Shown: one piece after another, positions 8,197 to 17,877 of the stretch
How the letters are laid out: every line of letters begins with the position of its first letter
Position numbering within the stretch: position 1 is the first letter of the stretch
Source of the DNA: B25-G16 sp964549945
Lineage (GTDB): Bacteria; Desulfobacterota; DSM-4660; Desulfatiglandales; B25-G16
Assembly: GCA_964549945.1 (NCBI GenBank)
Contig: CAZJXD010000029.1
Coordinates: 1-45,349, forward strand
Reading direction: 5' to 3'
Length of the DNA: 45,349 bases
Position numbers and translations under genes: made by a program
The notes under the pieces: generated by a model
What the model saw: only the letters and a program-made list of their open reading frames with translations
Told to the model about the DNA's origin: nothing
Databases searched by the model: none

Positions 8197-9714
8197 ATGG
8201 CAACGTATTTTTCTAACCGTTCTCTTCTCACATCGAACATATTTCGTAAGGTTTTTCTGTTTGGGATTGTGGTGTTATCTCTCAGTTCATGGTCTTTTAC
8301 CTCGTGTGCCAAACAGGAAGAACAGGCCAAGAAACCGGCCCAGGCCTCACCCCAGTCGGCTGCCCAAGAGCCAGCGCCTGCGAAAGGCGCACTGGACTTG
8401 AGCACCGCTATCGTGGAGGTGGCTAAAAAGACAATCCCCGCAGTGGCGCACATCGAGGTGACCGAGCGCCAAGAGGTGGCAAACCCCTTGGTGCCGTTCG
8501 AGAATGATCCCCTCTTCCGGCGCTTCTTTGGCATTCCCAAAGACATGCCCAAAAAATTCAAGCGGGAGCTGAAGGGACTAGGTACGGGCATGATCATGGA
8601 CGCAAAGGGCCACATTCTCACCAACAATCACGTGGTGGGAGGCGCCACCAAGATTCAGGTGCTCCTGGCGAGCGGGGAGCAATATGCGGCAAAGGTGGTG
8701 GGCACCGATCCCAAGACCGATCTGGCGGTCATCGAGATCCCGGCAAAGCAAGGGCTACCCTACGTGACCTTTGGGGATTCGGACAAGATTGAGGTAGGCA
8801 CATGGGTAGTGGCCATCGGCCATCCCCGCGGGTTAGACCAGACCGTCACCCAGGGGATCATCAGCGCCAAGCACCGAACGGGAATCATGGATCCCAATAC
8901 CTACCAGGATTACTTACAGACCGATGCAGCCATCAACCCGGGAAACAGCGGCGGCCCCTTGCTCAACTTGCGAGGCGAGGTGATCGGGGTCAACTCCGCG
9001 ATCGCTTCCCAGTCCGGTGGATTTGAGGGGATTGGGTTCGCCATCCCCTGCAACATGGCCCTCTACATTGCAGGGCAGCTGATCGCCCATGGAAAGGTGG
9101 AACGCGGATGGCTGGGCGTAAGCATCCAGGATCTCACGCCCGAGCTGGCCAAGTCATTCGGCGCAGAGGGAACTAAGGGTGCGCTGATCGCTGAAGTTGT
9201 TAAGGGAGGGCCTGCCGATAAGGCCGGCATAAAACAGGGTGATATCGTAATATCCTATCAAGGCAAAGAAATCGCCAACGCCAGTATGCTCAGGAACGAG
9301 GTGGCCATCGGCCCCATAGGTCAGGAGGTGAAGGTCACGGTTTTCCGCAAGGGTAAAACATTAGAGGTGACGGTGACGCTCGGCAACCTGGAAGACGCCG
9401 TAAAGCTCCTTTCTGCCTCAGTCAAGGAACGCATGGGAGCGGAAGTCCGCCCGGCAACGTCAAAAGAGGCGGAAAAGTATGGGTTGCAACCCCAACAGGG
9501 TGTTGTCGTTGAATGGGTAGATCCAAAAGGGCCCTTGGGAAAGGTCGGCTTTGAGGTGGGAGATATGATCCTTGAGATCAACGGACAGCCCATTGAGAGC
9601 GTCGATGACTTCGTCAGCATGATCAGCACGGTGAAGCCCGGACAAAAGATCGCCTTACTCGCCCTTGATCACAAAAGTGGCAATACCGGCTATGTGGAGG
9701 TGGTGGTGAGGTAG
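8197..9714 (+). CDS. DegP/HtrA-type periplasmic serine protease with two PDZ domains
   Basis: A 505-residue periplasmic protease-chaperone of family S1C. The signal sequence (about residues 17-36) ends in SFTSC, so it may be a lipoprotein anchored at Cys37; a Pro/Ala/Gln-rich linker of about 25 residues follows. The catalytic triad is visible: His145 (LTNNHVVGG), Asp175 (DPKTDLAVIE) and Ser251 (NPGNSGGPLLN). PDZ1 spans about 303-393 (GWLGVSIQDL...GPADKAGIKQGD) and PDZ2 about 420-505 (GVVVEWVDPKGPLGKVGFEVGD). AATAAGGAGG precedes the start. The P-type ATPase gene begins 62 bases after its stop. Confidence 0.95.
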   Translation: MATYFSNRSLLTSNIFRKVFLFGIVVLSLSSWSFTSCAKQEEQAKKPAQASPQSAAQEPAPAKGALDLSTAIVEVAKKTIPAVAHIEVTERQEVANPLVPFENDPLFRRFFGIPKDMPKKFKRELKGLGTGMIMDAKGHILTNNHVVGGATKIQVLLASGEQYAAKVVGTDPKTDLAVIEIPAKQGLPYVTFGDSDKIEVGTWVVAIGHPRGLDQTVTQGIISAKHRTGIMDPNTYQDYLQTDAAINPGNSGGPLLNLRGEVIGVNSAIASQSGGFEGIGFAIPCNMALYIAGQLIAHGKVERGWLGVSIQDLTPELAKSFGAEGTKGALIAEVVKGGPADKAGIKQGDIVISYQGKEIANASMLRNEVAIGPIGQEVKVTVFRKGKTLEVTVTLGNLEDAVKLLSASVKERMGAEVRPATSKEAEKYGLQPQQGVVVEWVDPKGPLGKVGFEVGDMILEINGQPIESVDDFVSMISTVKPGQKIALLALDHKSGNTGYVEVVVR

Positions 9715-9776
9715 AACGGCGTGCACGAGAATCAACAACAGGTGAACCGATACCCAAGAAAAAGCGGGGCATTGTG

Positions 9777-12248
9777 ATGGAACAGAATATCCTTACCAGC
9801 GAAGAAGCAAAGCAGGCCTCCATAGATGAGTTATTCCAGAGGCTCTCATCGAGCGAGAAGGGGCTCAGCTCATCCGAAGCCCAGAACCGGCTTCAACAGT
9901 ACGGCTACAATGAAATCGCCGAAAAGAAGGTCAATCCCCTGCTCAAGGTCCTGAGCTACTTCTGGGGGCCCATACCCTGGATGATCGAGGTCGCGGCGAT
10001 CCTGTCGGCGGTTGTGCATCACTGGGAGGATTTCTGGATAATCTTCGCGCTGCTCATGTTAAATGCGGTGGTGGGATTCTGGCAGGAAAATAAGGCGGGC
10101 AATGCCATTGAGGCCCTGAAACAGAAACTGGCACTCAAGGCTCGGGTGCTCCGGGATGGGAAATGGACCGAGGTAGAGGCCCGGGACCTGGTGCCGGGAG
10201 ACATGGTGCGGGTGCGCCTGGGTGTGATTGTCCCGGCCGACCTTAAACTCATTGAGGGCGATTACCTGTTGGCGGACGAATCGGCTTTAACCGGAGAGTC
10301 GCTGCCGGTGGAAAAACATCCCTCCGATCTTGCCTTCTCCGGTTCCATCGCCCGCCAGGGGGAGATGAACGGGCTGGTGGTCGCCACCGGCATGAACACC
10401 TATTTCGGCAAGACCGCCAAACTGGTGGAAGAGGCCGAGACCCGGAGCCACTTCCAGAAGGCGGTCATCAAGATCGGTGACTACCTCATCGTCCTTGCCC
10501 TCGCCCTGGTAATCCTTATCTTTCTCGTGGCCCTCTTCCGTCACGAAAGTATGCTGGAGACCCTCCAGTTCGCCTTGATTTTAACAGTAGCGGCCATACC
10601 AGCCGCGCTCCCGGCTGTCCTCTCGGTCACCATGGCCGTGGGAGCCATGGCCCTGGCGAAAAAGGAGGCCATTGTCAGCAAGCTGGTCGCCATCGAGGAG
10701 ATGGCGGGCATGGACGTGCTGTGCTCCGATAAGACCGGCACCATCACCCAGAACAAGATCACCGTTGGAGAGGTGGAGCCCTTCGAGGGTTTTAAGCAGG
10801 GCGATGTCCTGCTCTTCGCCGCGCTGGCATCCAGGGAGGAGAACCAGGATCCCATCGATGATGCCATTATCGCCAGGGCCATGGAGACGGACGAGCTTTC
10901 GGGAGCATCGGCGAGCTATAAGAGTGTAGCATTTACTCCCTTTGACCCCACCTCGAAGCGGGCAGTCGCCACTATAGAGGATGCCGACGGCACCCGGTTC
11001 AAAGTAGCCAAGGGTGCCCCACAGGCCATCCTGTCGCTCATCGCCGATCACGAGACCCTCGGCCGCCACGTTGATGAGCAGGTTGACGCCCTCGCCTCCA
11101 GGGGCTACCGCCCCCTCGGGGTAGCCAAAACAGTTGGAGATGACCAGTGGCGGTATGCCGGGCTTATGGGGCTTTACGACCCACCCCGTGAGGATTCCGC
11201 GGAGACCATCGAGACAGCCCAGTCCATGGACGTGAAGGTGAAGATGGTGACCGGCGACCACACCGCCATTGCCAAAGAGATCGCGGGGCAGGTACACCTG
11301 GGCACCACTATGATGCCTGCCTCTTCCTTTCTGGATAAACCCGACCGGGAGGCTCAGCGCATCGTTGAAGAGGCCGACGGGTTTGCCCAGGTCTTTCCCG
11401 AGCACAAGTACCATATCGTGGAGCTGCTCCAGCACAAGGGCCATATTGTGGGCATGACCGGCGATGGGGTCAACGACGCCCCCGCGCTGAAGAAGGCCGA
11501 TGTGGGGATTGCCGTTGCCGGCGCCACGGATGCCGCGAAATCGGCGGCCGACATCGTGCTCACCAGGCCAGGGCTCTCAGTTATCATCGATGCCATCAAG
11601 GAGAGCCGCAAGATATTCCAGCGCATGAACAGCTACGCCATCTATCGGATTACCGAAACGATCCGGGTGCTTCTTTTCATCGTGCTTTCCATACTGATTT
11701 TCAACTTCTACCCCGTCACCGCCGTCATGATCGTGCTCCTGGCCCTATTCAACGATGCCCCGATCATGGCCATTGCCTACGATAATGTTCGGTATTCAAA
11801 TGAACCGGAAAAATGGCACATGAGAGTGGTGCTGAGCATGGCGAGCTTTTTGGGGATCATCGGCGTTGTCTTCTCTTTCTCTATCTTCTATATCGGGCAG
11901 GATATTTTGCATTTAAGCAGAGATGTGATCCAGTCGTTCATATTCCTGAAGCTCGCCGTTGCAGGGCACTTGACCATCTTCCTGACCCGTACCCGGAGAC
12001 CTTTCTGGTCTATCAGGCCCAGCGCGGCCCTCTTCTGGTCGGCTGTGATCACCAAGATCCTGGCCACCCTCGTGGCCGTGTACGGCTGGTATGTGGCTCC
12101 TATCGGCTGGAAGCTCGCCCTGTTTGTATGGGGCTATGCCCTGGCAGCTTTTGTGATCACCGATCTCGCTAAAGTTCAGATTAATCGGGTACTGGAGCAT
12201 ACGGGCCTGAGATTTCACAGGAGGCAGGTCGGCTCGCCGGGCTCATGA
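9777..12248 (+). CDS. Plasma-membrane H+-ATPase-type (P3A) cation pump
   Basis: A P-type ATPase of about 823 residues. It shows TGES in the actuator domain (ADESALTGESLPVEK), the phosphorylation site CSDKTGTITQNK (Asp near 318), the ATP-site KGAPQAIL, and the hinge MTGDGVNDAPALKKADVG. The M4 motif AAIPAALPAVLSVTMAVGA and the M6 segment LLALFNDAPIMAIAYD resemble Pma1/AHA proton pumps, and the M6 Asp (near 660) is the proton-carrying residue in plant AHA2. Expected role: ATP-driven proton extrusion, helping pH homeostasis. GTG 9774 directly precedes ATG 9777 in frame and either may start; the ribosome site is weak. A 287-codon antisense frame inside it is a shadow. Confidence 0.93.
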   Translation: MEQNILTSEEAKQASIDELFQRLSSSEKGLSSSEAQNRLQQYGYNEIAEKKVNPLLKVLSYFWGPIPWMIEVAAILSAVVHHWEDFWIIFALLMLNAVVGFWQENKAGNAIEALKQKLALKARVLRDGKWTEVEARDLVPGDMVRVRLGVIVPADLKLIEGDYLLADESALTGESLPVEKHPSDLAFSGSIARQGEMNGLVVATGMNTYFGKTAKLVEEAETRSHFQKAVIKIGDYLIVLALALVILIFLVALFRHESMLETLQFALILTVAAIPAALPAVLSVTMAVGAMALAKKEAIVSKLVAIEEMAGMDVLCSDKTGTITQNKITVGEVEPFEGFKQGDVLLFAALASREENQDPIDDAIIARAMETDELSGASASYKSVAFTPFDPTSKRAVATIEDADGTRFKVAKGAPQAILSLIADHETLGRHVDEQVDALASRGYRPLGVAKTVGDDQWRYAGLMGLYDPPREDSAETIETAQSMDVKVKMVTGDHTAIAKEIAGQVHLGTTMMPASSFLDKPDREAQRIVEEADGFAQVFPEHKYHIVELLQHKGHIVGMTGDGVNDAPALKKADVGIAVAGATDAAKSAADIVLTRPGLSVIIDAIKESRKIFQRMNSYAIYRITETIRVLLFIVLSILIFNFYPVTAVMIVLLALFNDAPIMAIAYDNVRYSNEPEKWHMRVVLSMASFLGIIGVVFSFSIFYIGQDILHLSRDVIQSFIFLKLAVAGHLTIFLTRTRRPFWSIRPSAALFWSAVITKILATLVAVYGWYVAPIGWKLALFVWGYALAAFVITDLAKVQINRVLEHTGLRFHRRQVGSPGS

Positions 12249-12361
12249 TGAAACGCCATCGTTTTCATTCTCAGGGAGGCTTTTGAAGAGCTGCCAATAG
12301 CTTCGAGGCGCCCTCGATAGAGCGCGCAGTCAATTCTAATACCACCTTAACAAGGAGAGAA

Positions 12362-13078
12362 ATGATGCACCCTTCAATGTTCCACTACTTCCCTCTTGGC
12401 TTACCCTTTTTGCTCTTTCTCTTATTTCTCTGTGCTGTTTTGATCATTTTGATTGAGATCGGCATCCTCAGGTACGCCTACGCTAAGATCGGGATCAAGA
12501 GGCGGCATATGTTCGCCTTACTGCTGCTCACATTCTTGGGCAGTTATGTGAATATCCCCGTCGCAGAGCTGCCCCCGGAGCAGGTGCATCCAGGCGGGGA
12601 GATTGCCTTCTTCGGCATGCGGTACGTGATCCCCATGGTTCAAGAGTGGCCTCGAACGATCATTGCGGTTAATGTCGGGGGCGCCATTATCCCGACCCTC
12701 CTCTCCCTCTACCTAGTCGCGAAGAACCGGCTTTATGGCCGAGGTCTCCTGGGGGTAGCCATAGTGGCAACCGTCGTCCATTTGATGGCGTATCCTGTCA
12801 AAGGCGTTGGAATTGCCGAGCCGACCTTCATTCCCCCCCTGATTGCTGCTGGGGCTGGACTGCTGCTTTCTCGGCAGTCTGCTGCTCCGTTGGCCTATGC
12901 GTCGGGAAGCCTGGGAACACTGATTGGTGCGGACCTGTTGAATCTCGGCAAGATTCAAGGACTCGGCGCCCCCATTGCTTCCATTGGGGGCGCAGGCACG
13001 TTTGATGGGATCTTCCTGACAGGGATCCTGGCGGTACTGCTTGCTGCCATATTTTCAGGAAAGCGCGGTACTTCTTGA
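12362..13078 (+). CDS. DUF1614-type integral membrane protein
   Basis: A 238-residue protein with about six or seven membrane helices. The layout matches DUF1614 as I recall it: a long hydrophobic N-terminus, then RRHMFALLLLTFLGSYVNIP, a conserved Asn-rich helix (IAVNVGGAIIPTLLSLYLV), and a Gly-rich end (SLGTLIGADLLNLGKI...SIGGAGTFDGIFLTGIL). Function is not established in the family. AACAAGGAGAGAA precedes ATG 12362; a second ATG is the next codon. It lies between the proton pump and an amino-acid permease on the same strand. Confidence 0.8.
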   Translation: MMHPSMFHYFPLGLPFLLFLLFLCAVLIILIEIGILRYAYAKIGIKRRHMFALLLLTFLGSYVNIPVAELPPEQVHPGGEIAFFGMRYVIPMVQEWPRTIIAVNVGGAIIPTLLSLYLVAKNRLYGRGLLGVAIVATVVHLMAYPVKGVGIAEPTFIPPLIAAGAGLLLSRQSAAPLAYASGSLGTLIGADLLNLGKIQGLGAPIASIGGAGTFDGIFLTGILAVLLAAIFSGKRGTS

Positions 13079-13171
13079 TGTTTATTTCCTTATATGCACC
13101 TTTTGGGAGGGCGGGAACGCGCGGGATAAGGTGAAAGGGGCCATTGTGTTCTTGAAGAAAAGGGAGCGGGC

Positions 13172-14503
13172 GTGAGGAGCAAGGGATCCCTTGGATACTG
13201 GTCGGTAGTTGCCCTCGGTATCGGGGGCATGGTGGGCGGGGGCATCTTTGCCGTGCTGGGCTTAGCGGTGCAGCTTGCTCGCGGTGGAACTCCGATTGCC
13301 TTCGCCCTGGCAGGTGCCGTAGCGCTTATCACCTCCTATTCATATGCCCGGTTTTCGATTACCTATCCAAGCCAGGGAGGCACCGTTGAGTTCCTGAATC
13401 AGGCCTTCGGCCCCGGTTTGATAACAGGGAGTCTTAATGTTCTGCTCTGGTTGAGTTACATTGTGATGCTCTCCTTGTATGCCTATGCGTTTGGGAGTTA
13501 TGGGGCCAGTTTCTTCCCCACCGCCCTCCAGCCGCTGTGGAAACATTTATTCATAAGCGGCAGTGTCGTGGCGCTGACCGCTCTCAATGTCTTGGGTGCC
13601 ACGGTCGTTGGTGAATCAGAGGAGTGGGTTGTCGCATTCAAGATTGTTATTCTGCTGCTCTTCATTGGGGCAGGGCTATGGACTGTAAACATCGAACGCC
13701 TGGTGCCGGCAACCTGGGCCAATCCCCTCCATCTAATTTCAGGCGGGATGATCATCTTTTTGGCTTACGAGGGATTTGAGCTCATCGCGAACACGGCCCA
13801 AGATGTGAGAAATCCACGGAAAACGCTTCCCCGTGCCTGCTATTCTGCTGTGGGATTCGTCATCGCACTGTATGTCCTTGTTTCGCTTGTCACCGTGGGA
13901 AACCTGCCCTTGGGAAAGATTGTAGAGGCCAAGGATTATGCCCTTGCTGTCGGTGCCAGGCCTTTTCTGGGTGCTGTTGGCTTCACCTTGATTGCGGTTG
14001 CGGCACTGCTTTCAACGGGCTCCGCGATAAATGCCACCCTGTATGGGGCAGCGCGCATCAGCTATATAATCGCCAAAGAGGGAGAGCTGCCTGAGATACT
14101 GGAAAAAAACATCTGGAATCGCCCCATCGAAGGCCTGTTTATTACCTCTGGGCTCACCCTGTTAGTTGCGAACCTGTTTGACCTCTCGAGCATCTCCATG
14201 ATGGGCAGTGCCGGTTTTTTGCTCATTTTCGCTGCCGTAAACGGCGCTAATGTCCGGCTGTATGAAAAAACTGCCAGTCGCCGATGGATCGCCGTCTTCG
14301 GCGTGGTTATTTGTTCGGGTGCTCTCGGGGCGTTAATCTGGCAAAGGGCGACGACATCCCCGGCAGAGCTCTGGGTTCTCGGTGTTATGATGGGGTCGGC
14401 TTTTGCGATTGAGGCGGTTTACCGAGGCGTGACTGGAAGGGCACTGCGGCGTTTAACCGAGCGTGAGGGGGAGAATGAACCCGAGCCTCCTGGTAGCTCT
14501 TGA
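13172..14503 (+). CDS. APC superfamily amino acid permease
   Basis: A 443-residue transporter with about 12 membrane helices. The N-terminal helix breaker GIGGMVGGGIFAVLG and the following GAVALITSYSYARFSITYPS...EFLNQAFG are the classic APC signature; the helix 6 region reads FLAYEGFELIANTAQDVRNP. It should import or exchange amino acids or polyamines, but the substrate cannot be read. The start is GTG 13172, just after GGGAGCGGGC. The C-terminal end (GENEPEPPGSS) is hydrophilic and overlaps a possible small gene by 29 bases. Confidence 0.9.
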   Translation: MRSKGSLGYWSVVALGIGGMVGGGIFAVLGLAVQLARGGTPIAFALAGAVALITSYSYARFSITYPSQGGTVEFLNQAFGPGLITGSLNVLLWLSYIVMLSLYAYAFGSYGASFFPTALQPLWKHLFISGSVVALTALNVLGATVVGESEEWVVAFKIVILLLFIGAGLWTVNIERLVPATWANPLHLISGGMIIFLAYEGFELIANTAQDVRNPRKTLPRACYSAVGFVIALYVLVSLVTVGNLPLGKIVEAKDYALAVGARPFLGAVGFTLIAVAALLSTGSAINATLYGAARISYIIAKEGELPEILEKNIWNRPIEGLFITSGLTLLVANLFDLSSISMMGSAGFLLIFAAVNGANVRLYEKTASRRWIAVFGVVICSGALGALIWQRATTSPAELWVLGVMMGSAFAIEAVYRGVTGRALRRLTEREGENEPEPPGSS

Positions 14504-14669
14504 GGGTGCGGCGCGGATAGAGGGGGCTCTCGTGTTCTCAGGCCCCTGCCTCTCAAGCCGGAATTTCCTGTACATCCCGGAAAGCAATGGCGCCAGGGGC
14601 TTTGATGGGACCGTGGATCCCTATGGGGTGTATTTCCTCGCGACAGAATCGCACGGTCGCTTTCGATAG
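14475..14669 (+). CDS. Possible small protein or gene remnant
   Basis: A 64-residue frame starting at ATG 14475 behind GAGGGGGAGA, overlapping the end of the permease gene in another frame. The product (MNPSLLVALEGAARIEGALV at the start, YGVYFLATESHGRFR at the end) is not recognised and has no signal or membrane segment. It stops 20 bases before the HlyD-family gene. It could be a translational bridge between the two genes, or a relic. Confidence 0.3.
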   Translation: MNPSLLVALEGAARIEGALVFSGPCLSSRNFLYIPESNGARGFDGTVDPYGVYFLATESHGRFR

Positions 14670-14689
14670 TTAACCATGGAGGTTCACCT

Positions 14690-15730
14690 GTGAAGAGAAG
14701 ATTAATTCTTGTTAGTATTCTTACTCTGATAGCGCTTGCCCTCTTGGCATCCTTCTTTGCCAAGAGGGGCGGCAAATCCGAGTCTATCCGGACGACCGGG
14801 ATAGTCGAAGGTGAGGAGGTGAATATTTCCACCACGGTGCCCGGCAGGATCTTGAAGGAATGCTGCGAAGAAGGTGCTGCGGTGACGAAGGGCGCTACCG
14901 TCGTTGAACTTGAAAATGATGACCTCAGGGCATCAGTGGAGCAAGCACTGGCAGGCGTAGAGAAGGCAAAAGCAGAGGTAAGCGTTTCAGAGTCGGCAAT
15001 CGAGAGCTCCAGGGCAAATATAAGGAGCGCCGAGGCGGACATCAAAAATGCCGAGGCAGATATAGAGAAAACCCGGGCCCTCATGGAAGAGGCCAAAAGG
15101 CACAGGGACAGGCTCGATGCACTGTATAAAAAGCAACTCGTCTCAAGAGAATCTTCTGAGACTGCTGGTGTCAACTACGATACGGCAGTTGCAGATTATG
15201 CCTCTTCAAAGACAAGGCTCACAGCCGCATCTTCAAAGAGGGATGCTGCTTCAGCACAGCTAACCACGGCTGAAGATCAGCTGAACTTAGCGAAGGCGAG
15301 CCTCAGGCAATCAGAAGCCGCTTTGACATATAGCCGGGCCAAGTTGGCTGAAACAATAATAAGGAGTCCAATAACAGGAACGGTTGTATTTAGGGCACTC
15401 GAGAAAGGGGAGACGGTGAGCCCTGGGACCACGATTCTCACCATTGTTGACCTGGATAATCTCTATGTCAGGGTAGATATAGACGAGACCATGATTGGAA
15501 GCATCGCGCTTAATAGCGAGGCGAGTATAAGAACCGAAGGGCTGCCCGATAGAGCATTTAAGGGAAAGGTCTCCGAAATAGGAAGATATGCCGAGTTCGC
15601 AACACAGAAGGATGTGGGCAGGGGAAGACAGGATATAAAAACCTTCAAGGTCAAAATAACGCTGCTTGATTCTGATGGATTCTTGAAGCCGGGAATGACC
15701 GTACAAGTTGAGATACCGAAAGGGACATGA
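14690..15730 (+). CDS. HlyD-family membrane fusion protein
   Basis: A 346-residue periplasmic adaptor with an N-terminal membrane anchor (residues 5-24). The first half-lipoyl domain is near residues 35-80 (TTGIVEGEEVNISTTVPGRI), a long Ala/Glu/Lys coiled-coil hairpin covers about 82-215, and the second lipoyl half (AETIIRSPITGTVVFRALEK) and beta-barrel follow. It resembles YbhG, which links an inner-membrane ABC exporter to an outer-membrane channel. The start is GTG 14690 after ATGGAGGTTCACC. The ABC ATPase begins one base after its stop, so the three genes to 17877 form one operon. No TolC gene is in the window. Confidence 0.92.
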   Translation: MKRRLILVSILTLIALALLASFFAKRGGKSESIRTTGIVEGEEVNISTTVPGRILKECCEEGAAVTKGATVVELENDDLRASVEQALAGVEKAKAEVSVSESAIESSRANIRSAEADIKNAEADIEKTRALMEEAKRHRDRLDALYKKQLVSRESSETAGVNYDTAVADYASSKTRLTAASSKRDAASAQLTTAEDQLNLAKASLRQSEAALTYSRAKLAETIIRSPITGTVVFRALEKGETVSPGTTILTIVDLDNLYVRVDIDETMIGSIALNSEASIRTEGLPDRAFKGKVSEIGRYAEFATQKDVGRGRQDIKTFKVKITLLDSDGFLKPGMTVQVEIPKGT

Positions 15731-15731
15731 G

Positions 15732-16742
15732 ATGGTCCAAAGAGATAAGGCAGTCGAGGTCTATCAACTGACAAAGGAATTCGGATCGATCATTGCGGTG
15801 GATGCGGTGAGTTTTGAGATAATGGAGGGTGAAATCTTCGGATTCCTTGGCCCAAATGGGGCCGGAAAGACGACACTTATTAGAATGCTCACCACACTCA
15901 TCAAGCCTTCAAGCGGAGAGGCCATGGTGGCATGCTGCGATGTGGCAAAAGAACCGGAGGCGGTGAGACGCAAGATCGGTGTCGTTCCTCAGGCGATGAC
16001 CAGTGATCTTGATCTCACGGGCTTTGAGAATATGGACATCTATGGTAAGTTCTATGGCATACCTTCAAGGGAAAGAAAAGAGAGGATCAACGGTCTCCTT
16101 GAGAAGGTTGGGCTCATGGCAAGGGCAAATGACCTTGTTGCAACCTATTCCGGGGGTATGAGAAGGAGGCTCGAGATCGCCCGGGTTCTTGTTCACAGGC
16201 CAAGGATTCTCTTTCTCGATGAGCCGTCCATCGGGCTTGACCCCCAGTCCAGGCTGGTTGTCTGGGATTTTTTAAAAGAACTCAGACAAGGGGATTCGGT
16301 CACGATTTTCCTCAGCACCCACTACATGGAGGAGGCAGAGGCCTTGTGCAACAGGGTCGCAATCATCGATTCAGGGAAGATAGTAGCCCTCGGTAGCCCT
16401 GAGGAACTGAAAGCACAGATCCCGGGGAATGATATCGTTTCGCTCACGCTCGAAAAGTCCTCAGAAAACCTCCTTGACAGGATAAAGAATTTGCCCTTTG
16501 TGCACACGGTTAACACCGAAGACGGCACCTTACGGGTTTATGTCGATAATGGCGCCCAAGACTTTCCCCTGCTCGTGGAAGAGGTCAGGTCTTTTGGCGG
16601 GAAGCTCTTATCAGCAACGGTCCACGAGCAATCCCTTGAGGATGTCTTCATACACCATACGGGCAAATCCATAAGGCAACAAGACAGTAAAAAGGTAAGC
16701 CTCCTTGTGGGGGCGGGGGTACCGCCGAGGTGGGGGAGATAA
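15732..16742 (+). CDS. ABC exporter ATP-binding protein (DrrA/YbhF type)
   Basis: A 336-residue ATPase. Walker A is GPNGAGKTT (40-48), the signature is YSGGMRRRLEIARVL (139-153), and Walker B is ILFLDEPSIGLD (159-170), with the switch His in FLSTHYMEEAE. The C-terminal 100 residues form a DrrA-like domain (DUF4162), ending in a basic tail. The start at ATG 15732 lies one base after the HlyD stop codon; an upstream in-frame start would lie inside that gene. It powers the membrane subunit encoded next. Cargo is unknown; related systems export drugs or lipids. Confidence 0.92.
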   Translation: MVQRDKAVEVYQLTKEFGSIIAVDAVSFEIMEGEIFGFLGPNGAGKTTLIRMLTTLIKPSSGEAMVACCDVAKEPEAVRRKIGVVPQAMTSDLDLTGFENMDIYGKFYGIPSRERKERINGLLEKVGLMARANDLVATYSGGMRRRLEIARVLVHRPRILFLDEPSIGLDPQSRLVVWDFLKELRQGDSVTIFLSTHYMEEAEALCNRVAIIDSGKIVALGSPEELKAQIPGNDIVSLTLEKSSENLLDRIKNLPFVHTVNTEDGTLRVYVDNGAQDFPLLVEEVRSFGGKLLSATVHEQSLEDVFIHHTGKSIRQQDSKKVSLLVGAGVPPRWGR

Positions 16743-16761
16743 ACAGAGGAAAAGAGGTTCC

Positions 16762-17877
16762 ATGATAAGACTACTCGCCGTCATCGAAAGGGATCTGAAG
16801 AAATTCAGGAGGAATCCGATTGCGCTTGCCATGAGCATTCTCATGCCCATCATTTACCTTGTTATCTTGGGCAATTCCTTCCAGGGAAAGCTGCAAGCGC
16901 TCCCCATTGTAGTGGTAAACCAGGATTCAGGCCCCTATTCCACGAGCGTTATGGAGAACTTGCGGGCCGTCGAGGCCGGGCCGAAGACCTTCACTGTCTA
17001 TACCGCCACAGACGAAAAGGCTGCCCTTGATGGGGTGAGGAAAGGGAAATATAAGGCAGGACTCATCCTGCCCCCTGATTTTAGCAAAAAGGTGGCCTTG
17101 AAAAGCACGCCGGAGGTCGGTCTCTTTCTTGACAATACGGACGGCATTTCTTCCGCTGCCATAAGTAATACCATAAGCAGCGCGGTGGGTGCAATCAATC
17201 TGAACTATATCTCCATAAGGGAAAGGCCGGATCAGATCTTCCTGAGAGACATCAACCTTTACGAGGAAGTGGATTACTATCAGTCCCTCGTCCCTGGGGT
17301 CGTGATTATGGCCATTTTTCTGGGAACCCTGACCACGGGAGCATTTAACCTCGTTATGGATCGATTTCTCGGTGTTGATGAAAGCTATCTGCTTACACCC
17401 CTTTCTAAGCTAGATATCGTCGGCGGCCTCATCATAAGCGGATTATCCATTACAACGATCATCGCTGTGGTGATTCTTGGGGTGAGCATGGTCCTGACCG
17501 GCATCCCTTTCTCCAAGACTATAGGCCAGTTTGTCGCAATATTGATTATCATAGTTCTTACGACTCTCAGCCTGCTGAGCCTGATGTTTGTTATTCTCGG
17601 GAGGTTTAATCACCCAAGGATAGTCGGGATACTCAGCGGGTTTATGAATGTCATACTCTTCTTCCCGAGCGGTGCGATTTATCCCATTGCCAGTTTCCCG
17701 CATTGGCTCAAGGCCTTTGCAAAAGCAAACCCTGAGGCCTATGCCATTGCTGCAATGAAATCCATACTCTTCAAGGGCGCCGGTTTGGGGGATATTCCTG
17801 TGGATATCGGTTTTCTTCTGGTTTTCACCGTTGTAATGACCGCAGGGGCGATAGTGACTTTCAAGAGAACAATCTAG
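16762..17877 (+). CDS. ABC-2 type permease
   Basis: A 371-residue inner-membrane subunit. It has an N-terminal helix after a basic start (RDLKKFRRNPIALAMSILMP), a large periplasmic domain (about residues 45-170), and five C-terminal helices from about 185 to the end, including the conserved FPSGAIYPIASFPHWLK loop. This is the ABC-2/YhgE-Pip architecture. ATG 16762 is chosen over a frame opening at 16705 because it starts at the cytoplasmic basic segment and follows AAAAGAGG. It is the last gene of the export operon. The same frame stays open for 73 codons after the TAG stop. Confidence 0.9.
   Translation: MIRLLAVIERDLKKFRRNPIALAMSILMPIIYLVILGNSFQGKLQALPIVVVNQDSGPYSTSVMENLRAVEAGPKTFTVYTATDEKAALDGVRKGKYKAGLILPPDFSKKVALKSTPEVGLFLDNTDGISSAAISNTISSAVGAINLNYISIRERPDQIFLRDINLYEEVDYYQSLVPGVVIMAIFLGTLTTGAFNLVMDRFLGVDESYLLTPLSKLDIVGGLIISGLSITTIIAVVILGVSMVLTGIPFSKTIGQFVAILIIIVLTTLSLLSLMFVILGRFNHPRIVGILSGFMNVILFFPSGAIYPIASFPHWLKAFAKANPEAYAIAAMKSILFKGAGLGDIPVDIGFLLVFTVVMTAGAIVTFKRTI

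Noticed and set aside
10581..11444. A 287-codon antisense frame
   Set aside because: It lies fully inside the proton pump gene, whose motifs are unmistakable; long antisense frames are common in GC-rich codons.
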